Source of the DNA: Microcaldota archaeon
GTDB taxonomy: Archaea; Micrarchaeota; Micrarchaeia; Micrarchaeales; Micrarchaeaceae
DNA: 10,643 nt
Assembly (NCBI GenBank): GCA_021800135.1
Contig: JAJYZH010000014.1
Span: forward strand, 1 to 10,643
Direction: 5' to 3'
In this document: in pieces, positions 1-6,066 of the stretch
Layout of the letters: each line of letters opens with the position of its first letter
Numbering within the stretch: the stretch's first letter is position 1
Program-made: the position numbers and the translations under genes
Notes under the pieces: generated by a model
Databases searched by the model: none
The model's input: only the letters and a program-made list of their open reading frames with translations
What the model was told of the DNA's origin: nothing

Positions 1-48
1 CTCAAGCGCCAGCGTTTTCGAAGCGTTTTTTGTCGCGTTTACTGCCAT
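1..48 (-). CDS. 5' end of an unidentified gene running off the left edge
   Basis: An ATG at 48 opens a frame of 16 codons (MAVNATKNASKTLALE) that runs leftward out of the window without a stop. A good archaeal TATA element lies on the same strand at about 79-89, placing a predicted transcript start roughly 10 nt before the ATG, so the mRNA would be almost leaderless. The piece is too short to identify. It is Ala/Lys/Asn-rich and shows no signal peptide. Confidence 0.5.
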   Translation of the reverse strand, partial: MAVNATKNASKTLALE

Positions 49-78
49 GTTACTCGTGCTGATATTTCACGCGACGTA

Positions 79-89
79 TTTAAATAAGC
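79..89 (-). promoter_or_regulatory. TATA box for the left-edge gene
   Basis: The minus strand reads TTATTTAAATA. Its centre is about 35 nt before the ATG at 48, which fits archaeal TATA spacing with a leader of about 10 nt. Confidence 0.5.
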
Positions 90-106
90 GTACCAGAGGT
101 TAAACA

Positions 107-121
107 AATGACGTAGTCATT
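107..121. other. Inverted repeat AATGAC-GTA-GTCATT between two minus-strand genes
   Basis: Perfect 6-bp arms surround a 3-nt centre. The repeat lies 36 nt past the stop of the surface-protein gene and about 18 nt upstream of the TATA box of the left-edge gene. On the minus strand it is followed by TTGTTT, so it could be a weak terminator hairpin. It could equally be an upstream regulator site. The sequence does not decide between them. Confidence 0.35.
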
Positions 122-157
122 GCAGCCTCAGGTTGCCCATACACTCAAGGAGGTCCG

Positions 158-763
158 TTACTTTCTCCTCATGAGGAGCGCTGCAACTATTATAACCACT
201 ATTATAACCATGGCTATTGCCACGTATGCGTAGGTGTAGCTCGAAGGCTTTCCTGACGCCGGACTGCTGCTTATAGTGGTACTTGGCACGGTCGTGGATA
301 CAATGCTGGATGATACGGAGCTGGTGGCGTTCGTCTGGGATTTGTTCACAATAGGTGCCGAAGGCACCATCAGCGTAATGTTCGTCTGGGCTGTCGACGG
401 ATCATCACCAGTCGCGATCAGCCCTATAGTATAATTTCCAGGAACAGCCGCAGAAGATATGGATATCATAAGCACTCCCGAGTATGTGGGATCCATATAA
501 CTGTTGCTAAATTTAAGCGTTATACCCTTGCCTTCAAGCGCCGTAGAATCATTCGCGCTTATCATAGTGCCCCACGTGCTTCCGCTCGCGAGTTTCACTG
601 TATAAGCCACGCTGGCACTGTGACCTTGGGATACTGTTACGCTGCTGCTGTTTACCGATATAGTAGAGGTGCCTATGCCGCCTGCGAAGGCCGTGCCCAT
701 AAGAACCGCGAACGCAAAAACGGACAACGCCACAATCTGTTCCATACTCATTCCATCACTCAC
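158..763 (-). CDS. Secreted, C-terminally membrane-anchored surface protein
   Basis: This 201-residue protein has a surface-protein architecture. A hydrophobic signal segment spans about residues 9-27 and ends in AFAGG. A beta-rich Ig-like region (about 30-133) follows and contains PGNYTIGL, typical of bacterial/archaeal Ig-like folds. A Ser/Thr/Pro-rich linker (about 136-176) leads to a C-terminal membrane helix (about 180-197) with a basic MRRK tail. Six N-glycosylation sequons are visible (N38, N71, N110, N128, N140, N145). The expected topology is an extracellular domain on a glycosylated stalk with the tail in the cytoplasm. The start is GTG at 763. A TATA element at 785-793 lies 26 nt upstream, implying leaderless translation. 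ATGs at residues 5 and 7 are alternatives. No specific partner or function can be named. It may belong to the S-layer or cell surface. Confidence 0.8.
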   Translation of the reverse strand: MSDGMSMEQIVALSVFAFAVLMGTAFAGGIGTSTISVNSSSVTVSQGHSASVAYTVKLASGSTWGTMISANDSTALEGKGITLKFSNSYMDPTYSGVLMISISSAAVPGNYTIGLIATGDDPSTAQTNITLMVPSAPIVNKSQTNATSSVSSSIVSTTVPSTTISSSPASGKPSSYTYAYVAIAMVIIVVIIVAALLMRRK

Positions 764-784
764 GTAGACAAATATTTCGATATC

Positions 785-793
785 TTTTTATTT
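785..793 (-). promoter_or_regulatory. TATA box for the surface-protein gene
   Basis: The minus strand reads AAATAAAAA, centred 26 nt before the GTG at 763. It overlaps the stop codon (792-794) of the possible small gene upstream. Confidence 0.45.
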
Positions 794-959
794 ATTCTGC
801 CAACGGGCTAGACCTTCGCTTCGCAATCTGCACACGCTTCCCGTGAGCAGGCCATTCTACGCCAATGTAAAGAAGGCCTCCGCCAACCGCATACCGGGAG
901 ATGCCTTCCAGCAAGGAAGTGCGTTTCCTGGATTTAGATGGCCCGGTTATACCAACCAT
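792..959 (-). CDS. Possible small basic protein, 55 residues
   Basis: ATG at 959 opens a frame of 55 codons ending in TAA at 792-794. The peptide begins MVGITGPSKSRKRTSLLEGI and ends RRSSPLAE. It is basic, with a central Gly-rich, mildly hydrophobic stretch (AVGGGLLYIGVEW). A TATA-like CTAAAATATC complement at 988-997 sits about 33 nt upstream, a normal distance for a short-leader archaeal mRNA. G+C content is clearly higher than in the flanking AT-rich DNA (970-1060), as expected for coding sequence. I do not recognise the family. The alternative is a structured non-coding RNA. Confidence 0.42.
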   Translation of the reverse strand: MVGITGPSKSRKRTSLLEGISRYAVGGGLLYIGVEWPAHGKRVQIAKRRSSPLAE

Positions 960-1087
960 CGAGCAAATACCTTTTTACACTCTTAGACTAAAATATCACA
1001 TCAAAAACAAACAATAATACTAAAATTAACATACAAAATATTCAAAGTCATGAGGTCTACCATAAAGCGCAGGAACCTCTCAGCGAT
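960..1087. other. AT-rich divergent intergenic region
   Basis: This stretch separates the possible minus-strand small gene from the plus-strand gene at 1088. It holds TATA-like motifs on both strands: 988-997 minus, and 1034-1043 plus (CAAAATATTC, about 50 nt before the GTG at 1088). I see no RNA gene or strong repeat. A short frame from an ATG at 1050 (17 codons) overlaps the next gene's start in another frame and has no support. Confidence 0.4.
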
Positions 1088-1684
1088 GTGGGTGATAGTA
1101 TAAGAAACAAATTAACTGAGCAGAGACATCTATTCTCTCTTATTAAGGAAGAGCTTTATAGTGCAGCTAAAGCACAACCTTGCCCGGCCTGCCGAGCCGA
1201 TATAGAACACTTCGCCGAATTTATGGCCGTAAAAGCCAGGGACGTGGGTGCTATAGACACGTATAGTAGTAGGAAAACCCATATGAGAAAATTAAAGGAA
1301 GTAGACTATATCAATGAACTTACCGATACTGCTATGTTTATAACAAAAATAATTCGGCCTCTGACTAGAAAAATGAATGCGCCAGAAATATATAGGGAGG
1401 TGCTTAATGAAGACCTAGAAGGAAACAGGACAGTTAGAAAGCATCTGCTCGAAGCAGAAAAGTTAATGGGAAGGTTGGACAGAAAAGACAAAGACTATAG
1501 GCTGATGCACGATATACTGGACTCTTTCATCAAGGTTACGGAATTTAAGCTGAGTATAGATCCATTGACGTTTTATATTTTTGATAAAACTGTACGTTTC
1601 GGTTATAAAACGCACTTACTTAGTGTTTCAAGTAAAATGACCGTGGGAATTAAAGAATTAGTCAACCCCTCTAGGTATGTGTAA
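1088..1684 (+). CDS. Hypothetical helical protein with a CxxC motif; AT-rich orphan
   Basis: I do not recognise this 198-residue protein. It is predicted mostly helical and charged, with an early PCPACRAD motif (Cys32 and Cys35) that could bind metal together with a partner, since no second Cys pair is present. There is no signal peptide or membrane segment. The start is GTG at 1088. An overlapping ATG at 1086 is in another frame and stops at once. The base composition differs from its neighbours: 38 of 120 bases at 1261-1380 are G or C, against 35 of 60 at 2341-2400 in the CCA-adding enzyme gene. The stop lies 9 nt from the 3' end of the tRNA-Ala gene, a common integration side, so acquisition by transfer is plausible. 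I found no tRNA-end duplication to prove it. Confidence 0.7.
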   Translation: MGDSIRNKLTEQRHLFSLIKEELYSAAKAQPCPACRADIEHFAEFMAVKARDVGAIDTYSSRKTHMRKLKEVDYINELTDTAMFITKIIRPLTRKMNAPEIYREVLNEDLEGNRTVRKHLLEAEKLMGRLDRKDKDYRLMHDILDSFIKVTEFKLSIDPLTFYIFDKTVRFGYKTHLLSVSSKMTVGIKELVNPSRYV

Positions 1685-1693
1685 ATGCCTGTA

Positions 1694-1765
1694 TGGACTC
1701 GGCGGGATTTGAACCCGCGGCCTCGTCGTTGCGAACGACGCGATCTACCACTGATCTACGAGCCC
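1694..1765 (-). tRNA. tRNA-Ala (anticodon CGC)
   Basis: This is a 72-nt perfect cloverleaf. The acceptor GGGCUCG pairs with CGAGUCC and includes the G3:U70 wobble, the alanine identity element. The D stem is GAUC/GAUC with an AGUGGUA loop, the anticodon stem is CGUCG/CGACG with loop UUCGCAA, and the T arm is GCGGG-UUCAAAU-CCCGC. The anticodon CGC (1733-1731) reads GCG codons. Position 26 is G, the target of Trm1. The discriminator is A73 and no CCA follows (UAC instead), so CCA must be added after transcription. No intron is present. Confidence 0.97.
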
Positions 1766-1794
1766 GAGAATCTTTACCTCTATCTGCATAAACC

Positions 1795-1802
1795 AATATA
1801 TT
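1795..1802. promoter_or_regulatory. Symmetric TATA element shared by tRNA-Ala and the CCA-adding enzyme gene
   Basis: AATATATT is a perfect palindrome. Its centre is 33 nt from the tRNA-Ala 5' end on one side and 36 nt from the TTG start of the CCA-adding enzyme on the other. I see no second TATA-like element of similar quality in this 69-nt divergent gap, so one element may serve both directions. Confidence 0.5.
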
Positions 1803-1834
1803 ACTTGCCTTGCAATCCTATTTAAGGTGGGCAC

Positions 1835-3253
1835 TTGTCTGACAGCAAAAGAGCATATTCCTTTACAAAAGGGGGGCTTAAAAAGTTTAATGCGGTCCTT
1901 GGCGTAATACTAAAAGAGATAAAACCAGGCAAGGACGACATAGAACGCGTTACTTCTTATAGCAACGAGATTATCAGCAGGCTTCACAATGCCGTGCCGA
2001 AGGACGTGGAGATAATAGCCGCAGGCTCGATCGCCCACGGCACTAACCTTAAAGGTTCGTCAGACATAGACATCTTCATGCTCTTTCCGAAGACGCTCGA
2101 AGAGAGGGATATGGAGAAGCAAGCGCTGGCAATAGCGAAGGGAATAGTGCAGAAGCACAGGAACGAGAGCTACATAATAAAATACGCGGAGCATCCCTAT
2201 CTCAAACTTCGGATGAACGATTTGGGGATAGACGCTGATATAGTTCCAGCTTTTAAGATAGCGGATTCCAAGGAGATGGGCAGTGCTGTTGACAGGACGC
2301 AGCTCCATACTAAGTTCGTCGTGTCGCACCTCAGCGAAAGGCAGAAGGACGACGTCCGCCTCGCCAAGTTCATGCTTGATCAGCACGACATATACGGCGC
2401 CGAGGCCGCAACTGAGGGCTTTTCAGGCTACCTCTGTGAATTACTTATACATCACTTTGGCTCCCTGCATTCGCTGATTGAGGGGATGGCAAATCTCTCT
2501 GTGCCGATTGCGATAGACGCCGCGCCGCGCAGAGTGTTATTAGAAAAGGACCTGGAGTCCATGGCTAAAAAATTCAATTCACGTTTCATAGTGGTAGACC
2601 CTACGGATCCATCAAGAAACGTAGCCGCAAACGTTTCTGAAGAGTCCCTCGCGCGTCTCGTCCTGCTCTCCCGTAGGATAATAAAGACCCCAAGCAGGGC
2701 TACAATATTCGGCGCAGAATACTCCGAAGCAGACAGCTCCAGGAAGATGGAGAAGCTGGGTTCAGCGCTCGGGGTAGATATATACGCGCTCGCATTTGGT
2801 ACCGATGACATAGCTGAAGACATACTTTGGCAGCAGGCCCGCAAGTTGCGCAAGCGCATACACGAGATGCTTGAGGATTGCGGTTTCATGCCTGTCTTTT
2901 CGTTGGAAGGTATAGAGAACAACTCTGCAGTTCTTACATTCATGGTGAATCCCGCCCGCTTTGGCTCTGTTTCTGTAAAAGGCCCGAGCGCCTTCATGAA
3001 GGGTGCGTCGGACGAGTTTACCTCGGCCCACAGCCGCTCTCCAATGCTGTACCTCATAGGCGAGAGGCTCGCCGCTATTGACAAGCCAAAGTTCTCAACA
3101 CCAAAGGAGCTGCTTGAAAGGTTTTCCAAAGGTAAGGAGAAGGGCATGCCCACCCACCTTAAGACCAAGGGCTCAAGGCTCTTTGTGAACAGGATCCCTG
3201 AAGCTTACTCCAAGATAATCTACAGGTCCCTCATCTCAAAGAGGATCGCATAG
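1835..3253 (+). CDS. cca: Archaeal class I CCA-adding enzyme (tRNA nucleotidyltransferase)
   Basis: It adds or repairs the 3'-terminal CCA of tRNAs from CTP and ATP without a nucleic-acid template. At 472 residues it is slightly longer than typical archaeal enzymes (about 440). The nucleotidyltransferase core is clear: AAGSIAHGTNLKGSSDIDIF carries the GS signature (G64, S65) and two metal-binding aspartates (D77, D79). The third carboxylate is in ADIVPAF (D135). The rest fits the central and tail domains that hold tRNA. The start is TTG at 1835, preceded by AAGGTGG with 4 nt spacing, a good match to the 16S 3' end. The gene diverges from tRNA-Ala, which lacks CCA. Its stop is only 4 nt from the stop of the convergent Fap7-like gene, so the two transcripts must overlap. 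Confidence 0.95.
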   Translation: MSDSKRAYSFTKGGLKKFNAVLGVILKEIKPGKDDIERVTSYSNEIISRLHNAVPKDVEIIAAGSIAHGTNLKGSSDIDIFMLFPKTLEERDMEKQALAIAKGIVQKHRNESYIIKYAEHPYLKLRMNDLGIDADIVPAFKIADSKEMGSAVDRTQLHTKFVVSHLSERQKDDVRLAKFMLDQHDIYGAEAATEGFSGYLCELLIHHFGSLHSLIEGMANLSVPIAIDAAPRRVLLEKDLESMAKKFNSRFIVVDPTDPSRNVAANVSEESLARLVLLSRRIIKTPSRATIFGAEYSEADSSRKMEKLGSALGVDIYALAFGTDDIAEDILWQQARKLRKRIHEMLEDCGFMPVFSLEGIENNSAVLTFMVNPARFGSVSVKGPSAFMKGASDEFTSAHSRSPMLYLIGERLAAIDKPKFSTPKELLERFSKGKEKGMPTHLKTKGSRLFVNRIPEAYSKIIYRSLISKRIA

Positions 3254-3257
3254 CGGC

Positions 3258-3839
3258 TTATCCGTCAAGCACCCTCTTCCTCACAAGGTCGTAAAATTCG
3301 TACAGCTTATCCCCACGCATCCTGCTTTTCGGCTTCGGCGCCTTCACGCCGGCGCATACCTTTTCAATGTACCCGATAACACGCGATATCTCATCGCCGC
3401 TTTCAACTTCGTACAATTCCTTGCATTTGCCCTTCATCGCCTTGCCGCAGTAGTCAAGCGCCTCAGCCTCTATATTCTCCCTTATTTTTCCTTGCGGATA
3501 CCCACGCCTCCTCATTCTCGCTACGAGGGTCTTCAGCTTCGCCCTTGTTACGATCGCAATGCCATACCTGAGCGAGAGTTCTGGTGCAAGATGCCCTACC
3601 ACTATTACAGTCTTGCCAGAGCGTGCCTTCCCCTTGGCAATTCCCCTTATCTCCTCACTGAGCCTCTTCCTGTCAACCACCATCGAGCCGTATATGTCCA
3701 GCCCGGAGAACAGGTGCTTGCTCTTGACTACATCGTTGATTTCTATGACAGCGGAGTTCCTGCACTTTCTCATCACTGCTCTGGCGAGCCTGCTCTTGCC
3801 AGTAGCAGGAGTTCCAGTTATCGCGATTAATGCATTCAC
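3258..3839 (-). CDS. Fap7/AK6-type adenylate kinase-like NTPase
   Basis: This 193-residue P-loop protein matches the AK6/Fap7 (hCINAP) family. The Walker A motif is GTPATGKS (residues 9-16). IEINDVV (32-38), VVGHLAPEL (80-88), an Arg-rich LID (MRRRGYP) and the signature ENIEAEALD (121-129) follow in family order. The last 40 residues are basic. Known members are ATPases/adenylate kinases that bind ribosomal protein uS11 and help final small-subunit rRNA processing. An equivalent role here is inferred from the family. The start is GTG at 3839, overlapping the upstream gene's TGA by 4 nt (GTGA), so translation is probably coupled. It converges with cca, leaving a 4-nt gap. Confidence 0.9.
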   Translation of the reverse strand: MNALIAITGTPATGKSRLARAVMRKCRNSAVIEINDVVKSKHLFSGLDIYGSMVVDRKRLSEEIRGIAKGKARSGKTVIVVGHLAPELSLRYGIAIVTRAKLKTLVARMRRRGYPQGKIRENIEAEALDYCGKAMKGKCKELYEVESGDEISRVIGYIEKVCAGVKAPKPKSRMRGDKLYEFYDLVRKRVLDG

Positions 3840-4459
3840 TTTGTTACCTTAGGAGCAGGAGCCAGGGACTTTATGTAGGTAGCAGCAGTGTCAAGAAGGG
3901 TGTCTATCTCGCCCATCGCGCTTTCTATGTTGATAACAGGGTTTGAATCCAAGCCTACCCTAACAACATAATTCTTGCTGCCGCTGAAAAGCCATTCCCC
4001 TATGCTGTAGTTGTTGTACTGCCTGGTAAAGTCTGCTATCATAAGCGACGAGCCAACCAGCCTCCCTATAAGCCCTAGGACATCGCCTGATACCTCCTTT
4101 ATCACTATTACCTCATCCCTGTTCTCATCCCTCATTACCGCGGCGGGCTTTAATATGGGTATCCTGTTCTGCTTCGCCTCTGCCCTAATCTCCTGGCTTA
4201 ATTGGGAAGTGATCGAATCGCATCTCATTGCGTCGTCATTGAGCGACCTCTTCTCATCCTCGAGCCCGTCCAAAAGCCCTGCAGCGTAACTATCGACGGT
4301 TTCCTTCATGTTCGAAATCGCTATCTGGATATTGGGAGTGGATGCAAAGTTAGCAGGTTCTGTAAGGAAATCGGTAAGCGAGAACTTATACTTTGCCTTG
4401 ATACCGCCATCAACGCCCTTTATTATCACGTCAGCGTCATCGCTCCACATATCAGCCAT
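3836..4459 (-). CDS. Hypothetical protein coupled to the Fap7-like kinase
   Basis: I do not recognise this protein, which has about 207 residues from the proposed start. It is mixed alpha/beta and acidic at the N-terminus (MADMWSDDADVIIKG). A long central helical stretch (MKETVDSYAAGLLDGLEDEK and on) is followed by a beta-rich part (IPILKP, DEVIVIKE, NYVVRVGLD) and a C-terminal helix. There is no signal peptide or membrane segment, and only one Cys. The frame extends to an ATG at 4483, but the TATA element at 4491-4499 would put the transcript start near 4470. That favours the ATG at 4459, which has GGTG 10 nt upstream. Its TGA overlaps the GTG of the Fap7-like gene, so the two form an operon. 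A shared role in ribosome assembly is only a contextual guess. Confidence 0.75.
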   Translation of the reverse strand: MADMWSDDADVIIKGVDGGIKAKYKFSLTDFLTEPANFASTPNIQIAISNMKETVDSYAAGLLDGLEDEKRSLNDDAMRCDSITSQLSQEIRAEAKQNRIPILKPAAVMRDENRDEVIVIKEVSGDVLGLIGRLVGSSLMIADFTRQYNNYSIGEWLFSGSKNYVVRVGLDSNPVINIESAMGEIDTLLDTAATYIKSLAPAPKVTK

Positions 4460-4490
4460 TCCAACACCAGGATTATACAGCATATTTGAA

Positions 4491-4499
4491 TTTATATAA
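4491..4499. promoter_or_regulatory. Near-symmetric TATA element between divergent genes
   Basis: The plus strand reads TTTATATAA and the minus strand TTATATAAA. The centre is 36 nt from the ATG at 4459 (minus) and 49 nt from the ATG at 4544 (plus). It is the best TATA-like element in the gap and may serve both directions. Confidence 0.5.
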
Positions 4500-4543
4500 C
4501 TTGCTGTGGATTCTATTAAAGGTTGTATTCCAGAGGTGCGGTC

Positions 4544-4777
4544 ATGGAGATAAAGGAAAGGATAGAGAAGGACATCGCCATGTTCAGCGAGAGCGTAAAA
4601 GGAGTGAAGGGGAATCCCGCCCTGGCGCCAAACGGGAAGATGCTTGAGGTAGTAAAGCTGTCTGAAATGTACGCCTCTGACTCTAAGAGCTACCTGGAGA
4701 AAGGGGACCTGTACACCTCATTCTCATGCATATCGTACGCCCACGGTCTGCTTGACGCGGTAAAGGCAATGCTCTGA
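4544..4777 (+). CDS. DUF357 family protein
   Basis: This 77-residue all-helical protein belongs to DUF357, a small archaeal family of unknown function. The diagnostic C-terminal half is YASDSKSYLEKGDLYTSFSC followed by ISYAHGLLDA, close to the family pattern of a KGD turn and an (N/S)YAHG-LD-A helix. A longer frame begins at a TTG at 4523, but GGTG sits 5 nt before the ATG at 4544, so I take that start. The gene lies 5 nt upstream of trm1 on the same strand and is almost certainly co-transcribed with it, suggesting a tRNA- or translation-linked role. The function remains unknown. Confidence 0.88.
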   Translation: MEIKERIEKDIAMFSESVKGVKGNPALAPNGKMLEVVKLSEMYASDSKSYLEKGDLYTSFSCISYAHGLLDAVKAML

Positions 4778-4782
4778 TCACT

Positions 4783-5868
4783 ATGTACAAGGAAGGCAAG
4801 GCGGAGATAAAGTTCCATAAGAACTCATTCATAAATCCTGTCGGTCAGGCATCGCGCGACATAAGCGTGGCGCTAGCAAGGGCGATGTGCAAGGGCTGCA
4901 CAGTGTTAGATGCCACTACCGCTACAGGCATAAGGGGCATAAGATACTCCAAGGAAGGAGGCCTAAAGGGCATTACTATGCTTGAAATAAACAGGAACGC
5001 CTACAGGGATGCGGCCAGAAACATCAAAGCCAGCAGGATAAAGGCGAAGGTCCTGAATGAGAGCTTTCAGGAGTTCGCCAACACCACGCGCGACAGGTTC
5101 GGCCTGGTGGACATAGACCCTTTCGGAAGCGCGGCCCCATACCTATTCGACGCCATGAAAATAATCAAGGATACCTCGCTGCTTTTTGTGACTGCCACTG
5201 ACACGGCGGTGCTCTGCGGCGCGCACAAGGACGCATGCCTGAGGGTTTACGACGCAGTACCTATGCACAACGAGTTCTGCCACGAAGCAGGCATGCGGAT
5301 ACTCATAGGTTACATAGCGAGGACTGCCGCGCAGTTCAACTACGGGATAGAGGTCATGCTTTCAGTCTACTATGCGCACTACATGCGCACATTCATAAAG
5401 TTGAGGCACGGCGCAGAGAATGCCGCATCCTCTCTCCGGGAGATGGGGTATGCGTACTACTGCGTTAGGTGCGGCTACAGGACATATTCAAAGGGCCAAA
5501 TCCCAACGGCAGATGCCTGCAGCAACTGCGGGGCGAAAATGGCGCAGGCCGGAAAGATGTGGCTCGGCAACCTGCACGAGGGGAAAGCAATAGATAAAAC
5601 GATAGAGCAGCTCGAAGCCATAAACGCCTCAAACGAGGCAAAGAACATAATGAACAGGATAAAAGAAGAACTGGACATCCCGTTCTACTACTCGGTACCT
5701 GAACTCACGAAGAGGCTGAAGACCAGTTCAGTAAAGATGTCAGACCTTGAAGGCTGCATCGGCAAACGCTACCGCGTTTCAAAGACGCACTTCGATTACA
5801 TGTCAATCAAGACAGACGCGCCGTACGACACTGTATTGTCATGCGTAAAGGGGAAACGAAGGGATTAG
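4783..5868 (+). CDS. trm1: tRNA (guanine-26-N2)-dimethyltransferase Trm1
   Basis: It methylates N2 of G26 in tRNA, usually to m2(2)G, with S-adenosylmethionine. At 361 residues it has near-normal archaeal length. Family motifs appear in order: FINPVGQASRD (16-26, usually F-x-NP...NRD), the SAM-binding DATTATGIRGIRY (43-55), the catalytic DIDPFGS (110-116) and ATDTAVLCG (138-146). A zinc ribbon with CVRC (227-230) and CSNC (246-249) follows, then GKMWLGNLHE and PFYYSVPEL near the end. It lies 5 nt after the DUF357 gene with no promoter of its own. Both tRNAs in this window have G26, so both are candidate substrates. The canonical Asn of NRD is replaced by Ser (SRD), a small deviation. Confidence 0.96.
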   Translation: MYKEGKAEIKFHKNSFINPVGQASRDISVALARAMCKGCTVLDATTATGIRGIRYSKEGGLKGITMLEINRNAYRDAARNIKASRIKAKVLNESFQEFANTTRDRFGLVDIDPFGSAAPYLFDAMKIIKDTSLLFVTATDTAVLCGAHKDACLRVYDAVPMHNEFCHEAGMRILIGYIARTAAQFNYGIEVMLSVYYAHYMRTFIKLRHGAENAASSLREMGYAYYCVRCGYRTYSKGQIPTADACSNCGAKMAQAGKMWLGNLHEGKAIDKTIEQLEAINASNEAKNIMNRIKEELDIPFYYSVPELTKRLKTSSVKMSDLEGCIGKRYRVSKTHFDYMSIKTDAPYDTVLSCVKGKRRD

Positions 5869-6066
5869 GGGATGCAGTTTAACGGCCGCGGATACAGCAA
5901 GTATTAAATACGTGTTCAGCCGGATGCGCTGGAAATACGTCTTCAAAGCCTTACTTCCACTTTTCCTAAAAACACGCCAAAGTGCCCAGAAAGGTATAAA
6001 TATCTGGTTCGCATTTTTATAAACAAGTGTTGTTATTTTGTAACAACGCCTTGGATGGTGTGGGTA
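5869..6066 (+). promoter_or_regulatory. Intergenic promoter region upstream of the zinc-finger gene
   Basis: This 198-nt stretch holds three TATA-like elements on the plus strand: GTATTAAATACG (5901-5912), GTATAAATATC (5994-6004) and TTTTTATAAA (6014-6023). The last would start transcription near 6044, inside an inverted repeat (6027-6049). A 32-codon frame from the ATG at 5924 has no further support. No RNA gene is recognised. Confidence 0.5.
6027..6049. repeat. Inverted repeat at the predicted transcript start of the zinc-finger gene
   Basis: The arms GTGTTGTTA and TAACAACGC flank TTTTG. The inner 7 bp are perfect, then there is one G-T wobble and one G-C pair. The repeat begins 4 nt after a TATA element (6014-6023) and covers the expected start site near 6044. 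That position suits a repressor operator better than a full mRNA hairpin. Confidence 0.55.

Noticed and set aside
146..153. Perfect Shine-Dalgarno-like AAGGAGGT on the plus strand
   Set aside because: The nearest ATG (171) is too far away and opens no credible frame.
165..178. 14-bp palindrome CTCCTCATGAGGAG at the end of the surface-protein gene
   Set aside because: It is explained by the last codons (LLMRR) and has no unpaired loop or U-tract, so neither a terminator nor an operator is supported.
1694..1720. tRNA-Ala 3' end as an integration site
   Set aside because: I looked for a copy of the 3' segment (GGGATTTGAACCCG on the plus strand) in the left part of the window and saw none, and there is no integrase.
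2452..3168. Long minus-strand frame (238 codons) inside the CCA-adding enzyme gene
   Set aside because: The plus-strand protein carries complete family motifs. The antisense frame is Ser/Arg-rich low-quality sequence with no recognisable domain or start signal.
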